Shown here piece after piece: positions 34,303 through 43,915 of a stretch of DNA of 64,000 nt. Position 1 is the stretch's first letter; every line of letters begins with the position of its first letter. A model generated the notes under the pieces. The model was given only the letters and a program-made list of their open reading frames with translations, was not told the origin of the DNA and did not search any database. A program made the translations under genes and the position numbers. Source of the stretch: Frondihabitans sp. 762G35 (GTDB lineage Bacteria > Actinomycetota > Actinomycetes > Actinomycetales > Microbacteriaceae); assembly GCF_002074055.1 (NCBI RefSeq), contig NZ_CP014619.1:3319002-3383001 (forward strand), given 5' to 3'.

Positions 34303-36135
34303 CTACATAGGCGAGGTCAGGTCGTGGGCGATCGATTCAGAACCGCTAATGTGCCGTTTCAACAGCAGCAGTTCGTCCCGCAGTTGAGTTGGCAGGCGAG
34401 TCCCGAAGCCGTCGAAAAAGCTGGAGATTGATCTAGCCTCGTCGTGCCAAGAGCCGAAATCGATGTCGAATAGGCGCGTGAGATCTTCTGCCTGAACGTC
34501 TAAACCGTTGAGGTCCAGGTCGTCGGTGCGGGGCAAGGTGCCGAGCGGGCTGCTTAGTCCCGATACAATCCCCTGAATTCGGCGGACGATCCACTCTAGA
34601 ACCCTTGCATTCTCGCCGAATCCGGGCCAGAGGTAGTTGTCGTCAGCTCCCTTCCGAAACCAGTTGACTTGGAATACGGCAGGTGCTTTCGGGCCCAGGA
34701 GAGTGCCAATGTCGAGCCAGTGACGCCAGTAGTCGGCCATGTTGTAGCCGCAGAAAGGCAGCATCGCGAACGGGTCGCGGCGAAGATCACCGATGGTCCC
34801 TTCGGCAGCTGCGGTCTGTTCGGAGGAGACCGTAGCCCCCATAAAGACCCCGTGGGACCAGTCGCGTGCCTGCGCGACGAGAGGGACGTTGGTGGCGCGG
34901 CGCCCACCGAAGATGATGGCGTCGATAGGCACGCCACGGTCGATGTCGTCCGCCAGCGTGGGGCACTGGTCGATCGGGGTGGTGAAGCGGGAGTTTGGGT
35001 GAGCGGCCGGCTTTCCCGAGGTCGGATCCCAGGGGTGCCCTTGCCAGTCAGTGAGTTGTTGCGGCGGGATGTCGGTGAGACCTTCCCACCACACGTCTCC
35101 GTCGTCGTCGAGGGCGACGTTGGTAAAGATCGTGTTCGACTTCATGGTTTCGATGGCGACCGGATTCGTCCGGCTACTTGTACCCGGGGCGACTCCGAAG
35201 AAGCCGGCCTCTGGGTTGATTGCCCAGAGCCGCCCGTCGTCGCCAGGCTTCAGCCAGGCGATGTCGTCGCCGATTGTTTCAATGCTCCATCCGGGAATCG
35301 TGGGTTGGAGCATGGCGAGGTTTGTCTTACCGCACGCGGACGGGAAGGCCCCGGCGACGTGGAATCGGCGGCCTTCAGGCGACGTAATCCTGATGAGGAG
35401 CATATGCTCGGCCAGCCACCCCTCTTCCCGGGCCATGACGGACGCGATGCGGAGGGCAAAGCACTTCTTGGCGAGGAGGGCGTTTCCCCCGTAGCCGGAT
35501 CCGAAGGACCAAATCTGTCGTGCCTCGGGGAAGTGGGCGATGTACTTCGTCTCGTTGCTAGGCCAGGCGACATCGGCACGGGTCTTGCCTGCAGCATCCC
35601 TAAGGGGGTAGCCCACGCTGTGAACGCAGGCGACCCAGGGACAGCCTTGGTCGATGAGGCTGCGAATGCGGACATCGAGTCTCGCCATGATGCCCATGCT
35701 GAGAACGACGTAAGGCGAGTCGGTGATTTCGACGCCGACCTGCGTGAGGGGCCCGTCGATTACACCAAGGGCAAAAGGAACGACGTACATCGTCCGGCCC
35801 TTCATGCTTCCCTCAAAGGCCGTGTCGAGGGTGCGTCTCATGTCCTCGGGTGCGCGCCAGTTGTTAGTGGGGCCGGCGTCGGCCGGGTCGGTAGAGCAGA
35901 TGAAAGTTCGGTCCTCGACCCGGGCCACGTCCTCAGGTGAGCTTCTGGCCAGAAAGCTGCCAGGTCTTTTTGCTGGATTGAGCCGAATGAGTTTACCTTC
36001 GGCGACCATTTGTACCGTCAGTTCTTCGCGCTGCCCGGCATCGCCTTCGTACCAGACGACAGCATCGGGCTTGGTCAAAGCGGCTATCTCCTCGACCCAA
36101 TTATTCAGATCGTTGGCGATGTGGGATGTCTTCAC
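34303..36135 (-). CDS. pckG: Phosphoenolpyruvate carboxykinase (GTP)
   Basis: A 610-residue enzyme that interconverts oxaloacetate plus GTP with PEP, CO2 and GDP, the first step of gluconeogenesis. The GTP P-loop is FPSACGKTNLAM; the substrate and Mn sites are seen in WSFGSGYGGNALLAKKCFAL, GDDIAWL and the mobile lid region. Length is normal for the GTP class. The start is GTG 36135 with GAGAGG upstream. It is the sixth gene of a catabolic operon, 58 bases after leuD; whether it is the genome's only copy cannot be seen. The setting implies growth on gluconeogenic substrates. Confidence 0.95.
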   Translation of the reverse strand: MKTSHIANDLNNWVEEIAALTKPDAVVWYEGDAGQREELTVQMVAEGKLIRLNPAKRPGSFLARSSPEDVARVEDRTFICSTDPADAGPTNNWRAPEDMRRTLDTAFEGSMKGRTMYVVPFALGVIDGPLTQVGVEITDSPYVVLSMGIMARLDVRIRSLIDQGCPWVACVHSVGYPLRDAAGKTRADVAWPSNETKYIAHFPEARQIWSFGSGYGGNALLAKKCFALRIASVMAREEGWLAEHMLLIRITSPEGRRFHVAGAFPSACGKTNLAMLQPTIPGWSIETIGDDIAWLKPGDDGRLWAINPEAGFFGVAPGTSSRTNPVAIETMKSNTIFTNVALDDDGDVWWEGLTDIPPQQLTDWQGHPWDPTSGKPAAHPNSRFTTPIDQCPTLADDIDRGVPIDAIIFGGRRATNVPLVAQARDWSHGVFMGATVSSEQTAAAEGTIGDLRRDPFAMLPFCGYNMADYWRHWLDIGTLLGPKAPAVFQVNWFRKGADDNYLWPGFGENARVLEWIVRRIQGIVSGLSSPLGTLPRTDDLDLNGLDVQAEDLTRLFDIDFGSWHDEARSISSFFDGFGTRLPTQLRDELLLLKRHISGSESIAHDLTSPM

Positions 36136-36193
36136 GGATGCCTCTCGTGGCTTCGACGTCGAGTCGGGGACCAAGGTCGAACGTTCTGCGGGA

Positions 36194-36790
36194 CTAGCGG
36201 ACGGGCAGCGTGCGAGGGAGCCAAGAACGACGTCCGTGTTCGAACTCCGTGATCGCCGCTTCCTGCTTGAGGGTCAGGTCGATGTCATCGAGCCCCTCCA
36301 GCAGCATGTGCCGGGAGTGGTCGTCAATGACGATGGCGCCCTTGAAGTCAGCGAGTGCGAAAGAGCGCTCTTCGAGGTCGACGGTGGCTGCGACACCTGG
36401 ATTTGCGTGAGCAAGAGCCAGGATTTGGTCGACGTCCTTCGGCTCCATCGTCGCGGCGAGGAGGCCTTGCTTCCCAGCGTTGCCTCGAAAGATGTCAGCG
36501 ATGGCGGAACTGACGACGACTCGGAAGCCGAAGTCTCGAAGAGCCCAGACTGCGTGCTCCCTGCTTGAGCCGGTGCCGAAATCCGGACCCGCAACCAGAA
36601 TGGACGAATGCGCATACCTGTCGTCATTCAGGATGAAATCCGGATCCTGGCGCCAGCTCGCAAAGAGGCCGTCCTCGTACCCGGTCTTCGTGACCCGCTT
36701 CATGTACGAGGCAGGAATGATCTGGTCGGTGTCTACTGACGCCCTGCCCAGCGGTAGGACGATACCTTCATGGCGGTGGAACGCTTCCAT
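36194..36790 (-). CDS. leuD: Isopropylmalate dehydratase small subunit-like protein
   Basis: A 198-residue aconitase swivelling-domain protein: [22 protein letters not shown], and [17 protein letters not shown], the substrate-binding loop of LeuD. The start is the ATG after AAGGAG. LeuD works with the Fe-S large subunit LeuC, but no leuC is present in the window and the gene sits between aldehyde dehydrogenase and pckG. It either pairs with a distant LeuC or serves a dedicated (homo)aconitase-type hydratase in this pathway. Confidence 0.9.
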   Translation of the reverse strand: MEAFHRHEGIVLPLGRASVDTDQIIPASYMKRVTKTGYEDGLFASWRQDPDFILNDDRYAHSSILVAGPDFGTGSSREHAVWALRDFGFRVVVSSAIADIFRGNAGKQGLLAATMEPKDVDQILALAHANPGVAATVDLEERSFALADFKGAIVIDDHSRHMLLEGLDDIDLTLKQEAAITEFEHGRRSWLPRTLPVR

Positions 36791-36820
36791 GTTCACTCCT
36801 TCTTCGTGGCGCCTCCGCTG

Positions 36821-38311
36821 TTAGCCCATCTGGAATGGGTCTCGCGTCTGCCCGGTCAGTTCGACGTAGATCGACTTGGTCTCGAGGTACTCGTCAATGG
36901 CGTCGACGCCGTTCTCGCGACCGACGCCGCTGTCTTTGAATCCGCCGAACGGCATACCGGGACCAACCACCCTGTAATCGTTGATCCAGACAGAGCCGGC
37001 ACGAATCTGGCCCGCGACACGGTGGGCGCGATGGACGTTCTCGGTCCAGACGGCGCCCGCCAGCCCGTAACGGGTGTCGTTTGCTAGTTCGACGGCTTCC
37101 TCCTCGGTTGAGAACGAGAGGACGGACAGAACCGGGCCGAAGACCTCCTCACGGATGAGTCGTGAGTCGCGCTTGAGGTTGGTGATGACGGTTGGCTTGA
37201 CGAAATAGGAACCGAGGTCCTCGGCTGGTGCGCCTCCGCAGGCGAACGAGGCTCCTTCCTCCTCGGCGATAGAGAAGTAGCCGGTGACCTTTTCGAACTG
37301 GGGCGGATTCGCCAGCGGCCCCATCTCGGTCTCCGGGTCGTTAGGGTCGCCGAGCCGGATGTCAGCGGCACGTCTTGCGAGGCGCTCGATCACGGTGTCG
37401 TGGACGGCGTCTTGCACGATCAGTCGAGAACCGGCCATGCAAGTTTGACCGGTCGCCGCGAAGACGCCCGACATGATTCCGTTAACCGCCGCGTCGATGT
37501 CCGCATCCTCGAACACCACCTGGGCGCTTTTTCCGCCGAGTTCCAGGGTCGCCTTGTTCACGTTGTTCATGGCCGCCTGAGCGACCTTGATACCCGTCGC
37601 GGTGGAGCCCGTGAATGCGATTTTGTCGATCCCAGGGTGCGAGGCGAGAGCTTCGCCAGTGGCTCGGTTCCATCCCGAAACGGCGTTGAAGACGCCATCG
37701 GGGAGCCCCGCTTCGGAGAGGACCTGTGCGAAGGCGAGCGTCGATGCCGGGGAGTGCTCAGACGGCTTTACGACGCAGGTGTTGCCGGCCGCCAGGAGCG
37801 GGGCCAGTTTAAAAGTCAGCAGGAGCAGCGGGGAGTTCCACGGAGTGATGGCACCGACGACGCCGACGGGTTCGCGGACCGTGAACCCGAAGTACCGACT
37901 GGGGTTGATCTGGGGAACGGTACGTCCCTCAATTTTGTCGGCGAGACCTGCGAAGTAGTAGTAGTACTCCGGCAGCGCCTCGAGTTGCGCGCGCATTTCG
38001 CGAAGAAGCTTCCCGTTGTCATTGACCTCGAGGCGCGCTAGACGCTCAGAGTTTTTTGCGATGCCGTCTCCGACTGCGCGAAGCACAGCGGCCCGGCGCC
38101 ACCCCGGCATTTGCCGCCAGCCGCCGTCGAATGCTCTCCGCGCGGCGGCAACGGCGAGGTCGATGTCGTCGGGAGTTCCATCGGAGACCCGAGCCCAGGG
38201 CATGCCGGTGTATGGGTTAAGGGAGTCGAAGGTCGCTCCCGAGACCGAGTCAACGGCGTGGCCGTCGATGAAGAGCTGGTACCGCTCCAGGGTAGAGATT
38301 TCGGAGGTCAT
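36821..38311 (-). CDS. Aldehyde dehydrogenase (NAD(P)+)
   Basis: A 496-residue class I/II-type enzyme. The N-terminal FIDGHAVDSVSGATFDSLNP, the NAD-binding ITPWNSPLLL and FTGSTATGIKVAQAA, the general base LELGGKSAQVVFED and the nucleophile ATGQTCMAGSR are intact. Full length. AAAGGAAC precedes the ATG. It lies 89 bases after the alcohol dehydrogenase gene, so the pair could take an alcohol to an acid. Confidence 0.93.
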   Translation of the reverse strand: MTSEISTLERYQLFIDGHAVDSVSGATFDSLNPYTGMPWARVSDGTPDDIDLAVAAARRAFDGGWRQMPGWRRAAVLRAVGDGIAKNSERLARLEVNDNGKLLREMRAQLEALPEYYYYFAGLADKIEGRTVPQINPSRYFGFTVREPVGVVGAITPWNSPLLLLTFKLAPLLAAGNTCVVKPSEHSPASTLAFAQVLSEAGLPDGVFNAVSGWNRATGEALASHPGIDKIAFTGSTATGIKVAQAAMNNVNKATLELGGKSAQVVFEDADIDAAVNGIMSGVFAATGQTCMAGSRLIVQDAVHDTVIERLARRAADIRLGDPNDPETEMGPLANPPQFEKVTGYFSIAEEEGASFACGGAPAEDLGSYFVKPTVITNLKRDSRLIREEVFGPVLSVLSFSTEEEAVELANDTRYGLAGAVWTENVHRAHRVAGQIRAGSVWINDYRVVGPGMPFGGFKDSGVGRENGVDAIDEYLETKSIYVELTGQTRDPFQMG

Positions 38312-38400
38312 GGGTTCGTTCCTTTCACGGGGCGCGTTTGCGCCGACGTCTCACTTGTGAGGTTGTGGGCCGCTGCTGATCCTCGGGTCGCCCGGGGTGA

Positions 38401-39498
38401 TCAGGGCATCGAGATGACTGCTCGACCGGCGACTTGGTGATTACGAAGGTCGGCGACCGCTTGATCGACGTCATGGAATGAGTACCGGTTAGTCACGAGG
38501 GAGTCGACGTCGAGGCGGCCGTCCGTGACGAATTGAACGAGCGTCGGCAGGTCTTGCCGAGTCCGGCCTCCGAATGAGCCCACGATCTGGAGTTTCCGGC
38601 GGACCAGGGACAGCACGTCGACCTGTGCCGGGGACGTCGCTCCTACACCGACGACAACTACCCGGCCGCCGTCCTGGACAGCACCAATAGCGGTCTCGAC
38701 CGTCGCCGCCGATCCGAACGCGTCGAAACACACGTCGACGCCACCATGCGGTGTCGCCTGACGGATCTGTGAGACCGCGTCCGGCAGCCTCGCATCGATC
38801 GTGTGGGTGGCGCCGAAATGTGAGGCGAGAGCGAGTTTCTTGGGGTCGATGTCGACGGCCACGATGGGGCCCGCCCCAAAAAGCCGGGCGAGTTGGATGA
38901 CGTTCAGACCGACGCCGCCGGCACCGATGACGGCGACCGACTGGCCGGCCCGAATCTGGCCAGCGTTCTGGACTGCTCCCAAGGCGGTGAGTCCACTGCA
39001 ACCCAGAGTCGCAGCGGACTCGAATGGCATCGTGATCGGGATCGGACAGACCGCGGCTGCCGGGAGCACGCACCTCTCGGCGAGTCCCCCCATCGAGTAC
39101 TGGGCGATTTGCCCGCGGCGCGACGAGCTGAGTCGGCTCGTGCCGTTGTAGAGGACACCGCGCCGACGGTTCAGGGTGAGGAAAAGTTCGCACTGGTCGT
39201 CCTCACCCGCCTTGCAGCGCCGGCAGTCGCCGCAGGGCATGATGAACCCCGCAACGACGCGATCGCCGGGCTTCACGTGGGCGACCCCGGCCCCTACCTC
39301 GTCGACCGTTCCTGCGACCTCGTGGCCGAGAACGCAGGGGGACGGGAACGGAACTCCGCCCGACATAACATGGAGGTCCGTCTGGCAAAGGCCGCACGCT
39401 GCAACCTTCAGGGCGACCTCACCAGCGAGGGGGTGCGGCTCATCGACCTCCTCGAGGCTGAGCCGCCCCTCCTCCGCGGACCAGACGTAGGCGCGCAT
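38401..39498 (-). CDS. Zinc-dependent alcohol dehydrogenase
   Basis: A 365-residue medium-chain dehydrogenase. Catalytic Zn ligands are in CGLCQTDLHV and GHEVAG; the structural Zn lobe has all four cysteines (CGDCRRCKAGEDDQC); the nucleotide loop is VIGAGGVGLNVIQ. The start is set at ATG of MRAYVWSAEEG; a TTG at 39510, which overlaps the hyuB stop as TTGA, would add four residues. Secondary or primary alcohol to ketone or aldehyde with NAD(P)+; its position after HyuB suggests that it makes or consumes the carboxylase substrate. Confidence 0.92.
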   Translation of the reverse strand: MRAYVWSAEEGRLSLEEVDEPHPLAGEVALKVAACGLCQTDLHVMSGGVPFPSPCVLGHEVAGTVDEVGAGVAHVKPGDRVVAGFIMPCGDCRRCKAGEDDQCELFLTLNRRRGVLYNGTSRLSSSRRGQIAQYSMGGLAERCVLPAAAVCPIPITMPFESAATLGCSGLTALGAVQNAGQIRAGQSVAVIGAGGVGLNVIQLARLFGAGPIVAVDIDPKKLALASHFGATHTIDARLPDAVSQIRQATPHGGVDVCFDAFGSAATVETAIGAVQDGGRVVVVGVGATSPAQVDVLSLVRRKLQIVGSFGGRTRQDLPTLVQFVTDGRLDVDSLVTNRYSFHDVDQAVADLRNHQVAGRAVISMP

Positions 39499-39506
39499 GC
39501 TCGACG

Positions 39507-41711
39507 TCAACGGCTGCGGACGGTTGCGCCCTCGGCGCCATCGTCAGAGTCGATCAGCACCTGCACACGAGCATCGAGGATGATTCCGCAGCTGGGGCAC
39601 AGCGCCTGATGCACTTGGATGTGGTTGCCGGTCTTGCCGTTTCTCTCGAGGCGGACACCCTGGGTGGCCAAGAAATCGTGCGCCGGCTCAATCCGGCGGA
39701 GGATCCCTGCGGTCCAATCGTCGCCCTGACCGAGTTCGCCCGTGCACACCGGACAGGTCCAAGCGTTCCCAGGGCCTCGACGAGGCACAAGGCTGTCGTG
39801 CATCAGGTCCAGAACATCGGGAATCGCGGTGGGCTCCGTCGTGACGTCGAGCGCAGCAAGACGATCTTTCCGGATTTGGAGCCGCCGCCGAATGGTCGAT
39901 TCGGCGTGAGCGCCCCCGTGACCTTCATCCATAACGACCCCGTAGACATTCGTCGCCTGGGCCACGGTGATGAAGGCATCGGCGACGTCCTGTGCCACAG
40001 CCTGGGGGTCGCGGAGAATCGGATCGGCGATACCGCCCCCGCCGCCGATCCAAGAGTGGAAGACGTCGTGGTGGCTGAGGCCGACGTCTTGGGCATTTAC
40101 GGGCTGCATTTCGGTCTCACCGATGATCAACGTTTCCGTCGACGGGGCCGTTCCCCGGGTGAGGAGATCTTGGATGTTCGTGTCCCGAAGGAATTCGAAC
40201 CCGCTGCCGCCGCCGGGAAGCCCGCCGGCGAAGCCCCACGGCGGGACAGCGGACACAGGGGTGAAGAGGGTTTCGATGGCGTCGTCTGCTCCCCACAGGG
40301 TCCACGCGTAGTCGAGGCCCATGCCACCGCGGCTTGCCCCCGGGCCCGAGCTGTCGATGGCGAGGCGTTTCCAGAGGTAAAGACAGGGGTAGATAAGTTC
40401 GTTCATTTCGACGTCGGGCAGCATGTTGCCGACCTGGGTCATCATGCCGGCGGCGTCGTGACCGTCTCGGACAGGCTGTGCTCCAGCTCCCATGCCGCCG
40501 CCGTCCATGTTGAACCATACGAAGAATTCGCCGTTGTCACTGCGCGTGCCGGAAGAAATTCCGCCGGTCCATGAGTCGCTCCACTCTCCCTGCACTCGTC
40601 GACGCAGGGTGTCGTCGTCGCTCTGGACGAGTGCCTGGTTGAGGAGGCGGGTGACGAGGCGGGTGGCGCGGATACCGGTGGTGAGGTGACCGTTGCTGAT
40701 AGGGGCCGGCACCATCGGGTTGACGATGCACCCACGGGGAGCCGTGATTTCGAAGGCGGTCATGACGCCTTCGTTGAAGGGGACGTCCCAGCCGAGCATG
40801 GGGATGAGCGCAGTGGCGACGCTACCGACGAGTGCACCGTAGGAGCAGTTGACGAAGCCGTCGGTCTGGGGACTGGAACCATCGAAGTCGAAGGTGATCG
40901 AGTCGCCGTGGACTGTCATGGTGCAGTGGACGCGGTGCAAGAGGTCGTCGTGGCCATTTCCTTCGACCCATTCATCGCTTTCCCACGTGCCGTCGGGGAG
41001 CTTGGCGATACGTTCGCGGAGGACCTGTTCGGCGAGCTGGAAGCTGAGCGCGGTGTAGGCGTTGAACTCCTCATGTCCAAACTCCTCGATTGTCTCGAGC
41101 AATCGACGTGCCCCGGTGTTGTTCGAGGCGACCATGCTGCGCACGTCGTTCCAGTGCAAGACCGGGGTTCGGACGTTGTTGGCGATGAGCCGGCGCACAG
41201 ACTCGACGGGCTCGCCGTTCTCGAAGATCTTCACTCCTGGCGGGAGCCGAAGTGCCTCGCCGAAGCAGTCGGTAGCGGACGGTGCGAAACCGCCGGCGGC
41301 CATTCCGCCTACATCGACGAGATGAGCTTGGGATTGAGCAAAGCCGATCAATTGGTCGTCCAAGAAGATGGGCGAAATGACGGTCGTGTCCGGCGGGTGG
41401 CTGGATCCGGAGGTGTGCGGGTCGTTGCTGATGAATGCATCTCCCGGTCGGATCTCGTCATGAGCTACGACGGCGAGGAGGTTGCGCACCGCGACTCCGC
41501 CGGATCCGATGTGGAGCTGGACGGCATCGGAGTAGGAGTAGATGTGGCCGTCGGCGTCAAAGAGCGCGGTGTTGTAGTCGCGAGCTTCGGTGATGACGGG
41601 TGACCCAGAAGATCGGATCATCGCGATGCCCATCTCTTCGACGATGTTGTCGAGGCGCATCCGGACGACTTCGAGGGTGACCGGGTCGTGATCGATAGAT
41701 GTCGTGGTCAT
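39507..41711 (-). CDS. HyuB-type hydantoinase/carboxylase subunit with C-terminal zinc domain
   Basis: A 734-residue protein. Residues 1 to about 560 follow HydB/AcxB proteins (DPVTLEVVRMRLDNIVEEMG; RDYNTALFDADGHIYSYSD; SNDPHTSGSSHPPDTT; FDGSSPQTDGFVNCSYGA). The last 70 residues add two CxxC pairs, CPVCTGELG and CPSCGIILD, 60 residues apart, as in the gamma subunit of acetone carboxylase, here fused. With HyuA it would perform an ATP-driven ring opening or carboxylation. It starts 12 bases after the hyuA stop. Confidence 0.92.
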   Translation of the reverse strand: MTTTSIDHDPVTLEVVRMRLDNIVEEMGIAMIRSSGSPVITEARDYNTALFDADGHIYSYSDAVQLHIGSGGVAVRNLLAVVAHDEIRPGDAFISNDPHTSGSSHPPDTTVISPIFLDDQLIGFAQSQAHLVDVGGMAAGGFAPSATDCFGEALRLPPGVKIFENGEPVESVRRLIANNVRTPVLHWNDVRSMVASNNTGARRLLETIEEFGHEEFNAYTALSFQLAEQVLRERIAKLPDGTWESDEWVEGNGHDDLLHRVHCTMTVHGDSITFDFDGSSPQTDGFVNCSYGALVGSVATALIPMLGWDVPFNEGVMTAFEITAPRGCIVNPMVPAPISNGHLTTGIRATRLVTRLLNQALVQSDDDTLRRRVQGEWSDSWTGGISSGTRSDNGEFFVWFNMDGGGMGAGAQPVRDGHDAAGMMTQVGNMLPDVEMNELIYPCLYLWKRLAIDSSGPGASRGGMGLDYAWTLWGADDAIETLFTPVSAVPPWGFAGGLPGGGSGFEFLRDTNIQDLLTRGTAPSTETLIIGETEMQPVNAQDVGLSHHDVFHSWIGGGGGIADPILRDPQAVAQDVADAFITVAQATNVYGVVMDEGHGGAHAESTIRRRLQIRKDRLAALDVTTEPTAIPDVLDLMHDSLVPRRGPGNAWTCPVCTGELGQGDDWTAGILRRIEPAHDFLATQGVRLERNGKTGNHIQVHQALCPSCGIILDARVQVLIDSDDGAEGATVRSR

Positions 41712-41723
41712 GGTGTCGCTCCT

Positions 41724-43802
41724 TCAGCTGTGGTCGTGGCGGTGGGTGGGAAGGGTGACGATGACATCGCCCAGATCGCTCATCTCGGCCGTTGCGCCAA
41801 CGGGCACGAATACCGTGGTGTCTGCCTCCTCGAGGATGCACGGGCCTTCCGCGTGCCGGACGGCCGCGAAGCCGCGATACACCGTTACTTCTAGCGGCGA
41901 GCCGGAGAGAGGATCAACAATCTGCCTCTGGTACTGAGCCGCGTCCGCCGGGACTGTCACGACGGCGTTACCTGCGAGGTGGTCGGTGTCCGTCTTGCCA
42001 AGGGCTCGAACGCGGGAGTTGATCAGGAGGATTTCGCTCTCGGTCCATGCCGTCCCCTTACCGAACTCGGCCTCGTAGTCCGTGACGAATTGACTACGCA
42101 TGGCATCCTTCGTGGTCTCTTCGATGACGCCGACAGGCAGTCTCGTTGTGACCTCGAAAATCTGACCCGCAAACTTCATGTCTGCTTCCCGAATGAGTTC
42201 CCGACTGGAGTCGGGGATGGACTCGCTCTTGAACCACGTCTCCGCGTTGGCTTCGAGTTCTGCGAAGGAGGCTTCGAGGGCTGCCGCGTCATCGTCAAAG
42301 GTCCACGGGGTGGTGCGAACCTGGCTGAACATCGCGTCCGCGTGCATGAGTCCCCACGCGGAGAACACAGCGGCGTTGGCCGGGACGATGACTTCCTGAA
42401 TACCGACTTCCATGGCCACGGCTGCTGAAAAAAGCCCCATGGCGCCGCCGAAGTTAACCATGGAGAAGCCTCGGGGGTCGTGGCCTCGGTTGACGGTGAT
42501 TTTCCGGATCGCGTTCGCCATCTGCGAGGCCGCGAGCCGGTACATGCCAAACGCTGTCTCGTCGACGCCTAGTCCGAGAGGTTCGGCCAGCTCCGACTTC
42601 ATGACGCTTCGGGTCAGGTCGGCGTCGAGGTCGATAGATCCCGCGAGGTAGTAGTCGGGATTGATAAGCCCCATGACAAGGGCGGCGTCCGTCACAGTCG
42701 GCACCTTGCCGCCTCGGGCGTAGCAGACAGGGCCAGGGGTCGAGCCGGCACTTCGAGGGCCGACTCGGAGCAAACCGCGACCGTCAATCCAGCCGAGGCT
42801 TCCGCCGCCCGCTCCAATCGACTCGATTTCAACGGCGGTCAGGCTGGTGGGGAATTCACCGATCCGGGCGCGAGGAACAATCCGCAGTTCGCCGTCGATG
42901 ATGGCGGCCGCATCAAGGCTCGTGCCGCCCATGTCGGCTGTGAGGATCTTGTTGCGTCCAACTTTGGTGCTGAGCACCCTTGCTCCCGCGACACCGCCGA
43001 CTGGTCCCGAGTTGAACATGTTGATCGGAGCCTTGACCGTCTCCTTCACGGAGAGGAAACCGCCGTGGACTTGCATGATCTGTGGATTGACCCGGAGCCC
43101 GGCGTCTCTCAGCTGGTCTTCCAGGTGCTGGAAGTGGTTGGCGACAATGGGTTTCACGGCCGCGTCGAGGACTGTCGTCACCATGCGTTCGTACTCGCGG
43201 TAGACGGGTGTCAGTTCCGACGACAGAGTGAACGGGACGTCCGGGTAGAGGTCACGGATGACGCCTGCGATGGCGTCTTCATGGTCGGAATTGCGGAACG
43301 ACCACAGAAGGCAAACTGCGATCGCTTCTACCTCGTGATTTTCGATGAGGTCTCGAACCTGGCGGCGAATGTCTTCGAGGTCAATGGGGATGATGATGTG
43401 CCCGCGTGCGTCGACGCGTTCAGTGACTTCGAGGATGTGCTTGCGTTCGACCACCGATGGGTAGGGAGCCAGGTCGTGGGGGTCGCGCTCCTCGCCTCGC
43501 GCTGAGCGCGCGATCCGTAGAGTGTCTTTGAAGCCCGCGGTCGTGATGAGGCCGACCCGCGAGAATTTCATCTGATCGATCGCGTTGGTGACGATCGTGT
43601 TCCCGAGGACGAAGCGGTCGACGTCGGCGAAGAATTCATCGACCGAGAGTCCAAGACGCTCTTGGAGCACCGCCAGGGCTCCGAAAATCCCGCCAGTAAC
43701 GTCGGGTGTCGAGAACGATTTACCTCGGACAGAGGTCTGCTCGGTGATGGCGACAGCGTCGGTGAATGTGCCACCGACGTCGATCCCTACGTGGATACTC
43801 AT
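41724..43802 (-). CDS. HyuA-type ATP-dependent hydantoinase/carboxylase subunit
   Basis: A 692-residue ASKHA-fold protein. The ATP-binding site is GIDVGGTFTDAV at the N-terminus, with LTADMGGTSLDAAAI and the third phosphate motif SMVNFGGAMGLFSAA, plus GNTIVTNAI. The family includes N-methylhydantoinase A, 5-oxoprolinase and the alpha/beta chains of acetone and acetophenone carboxylases; the fused zinc domain on HyuB favours the carboxylase side, but the substrate is not determined. It starts one base from the end of a 26-codon leader ORF. Confidence 0.93.
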   Translation of the reverse strand: MSIHVGIDVGGTFTDAVAITEQTSVRGKSFSTPDVTGGIFGALAVLQERLGLSVDEFFADVDRFVLGNTIVTNAIDQMKFSRVGLITTAGFKDTLRIARSARGEERDPHDLAPYPSVVERKHILEVTERVDARGHIIIPIDLEDIRRQVRDLIENHEVEAIAVCLLWSFRNSDHEDAIAGVIRDLYPDVPFTLSSELTPVYREYERMVTTVLDAAVKPIVANHFQHLEDQLRDAGLRVNPQIMQVHGGFLSVKETVKAPINMFNSGPVGGVAGARVLSTKVGRNKILTADMGGTSLDAAAIIDGELRIVPRARIGEFPTSLTAVEIESIGAGGGSLGWIDGRGLLRVGPRSAGSTPGPVCYARGGKVPTVTDAALVMGLINPDYYLAGSIDLDADLTRSVMKSELAEPLGLGVDETAFGMYRLAASQMANAIRKITVNRGHDPRGFSMVNFGGAMGLFSAAVAMEVGIQEVIVPANAAVFSAWGLMHADAMFSQVRTTPWTFDDDAAALEASFAELEANAETWFKSESIPDSSRELIREADMKFAGQIFEVTTRLPVGVIEETTKDAMRSQFVTDYEAEFGKGTAWTESEILLINSRVRALGKTDTDHLAGNAVVTVPADAAQYQRQIVDPLSGSPLEVTVYRGFAAVRHAEGPCILEEADTTVFVPVGATAEMSDLGDVIVTLPTHRHDHS

Positions 43803-43879
43803 TCCGCCCCCACGACCTGCACGGGGCGGTAGGCGAGGAAGGATGGCAATAGGACGCTGTGCCCAGACGCTTCGATCAT
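43799..43879 (-). CDS. 26-residue leader ORF coupled to hyuA
   Basis: ATG 43879 is preceded by AAAGGAG, the best ribosome-binding site of the whole operon. It encodes MIEASGHSVLLPSFLAY followed by RPVQVVGAE. The stop overlaps the hyuA ATG (ATGAG), while hyuA itself has no strong Shine-Dalgarno sequence of its own. It may be a translational leader or the tip of a small subunit. No homologue recognised. Confidence 0.6.
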   Translation of the reverse strand: MIEASGHSVLLPSFLAYRPVQVVGAE

Positions 43880-43915
43880 GGTTTCTCCTTTGAATCCATC
43901 AGTGCTACTAGCTGT

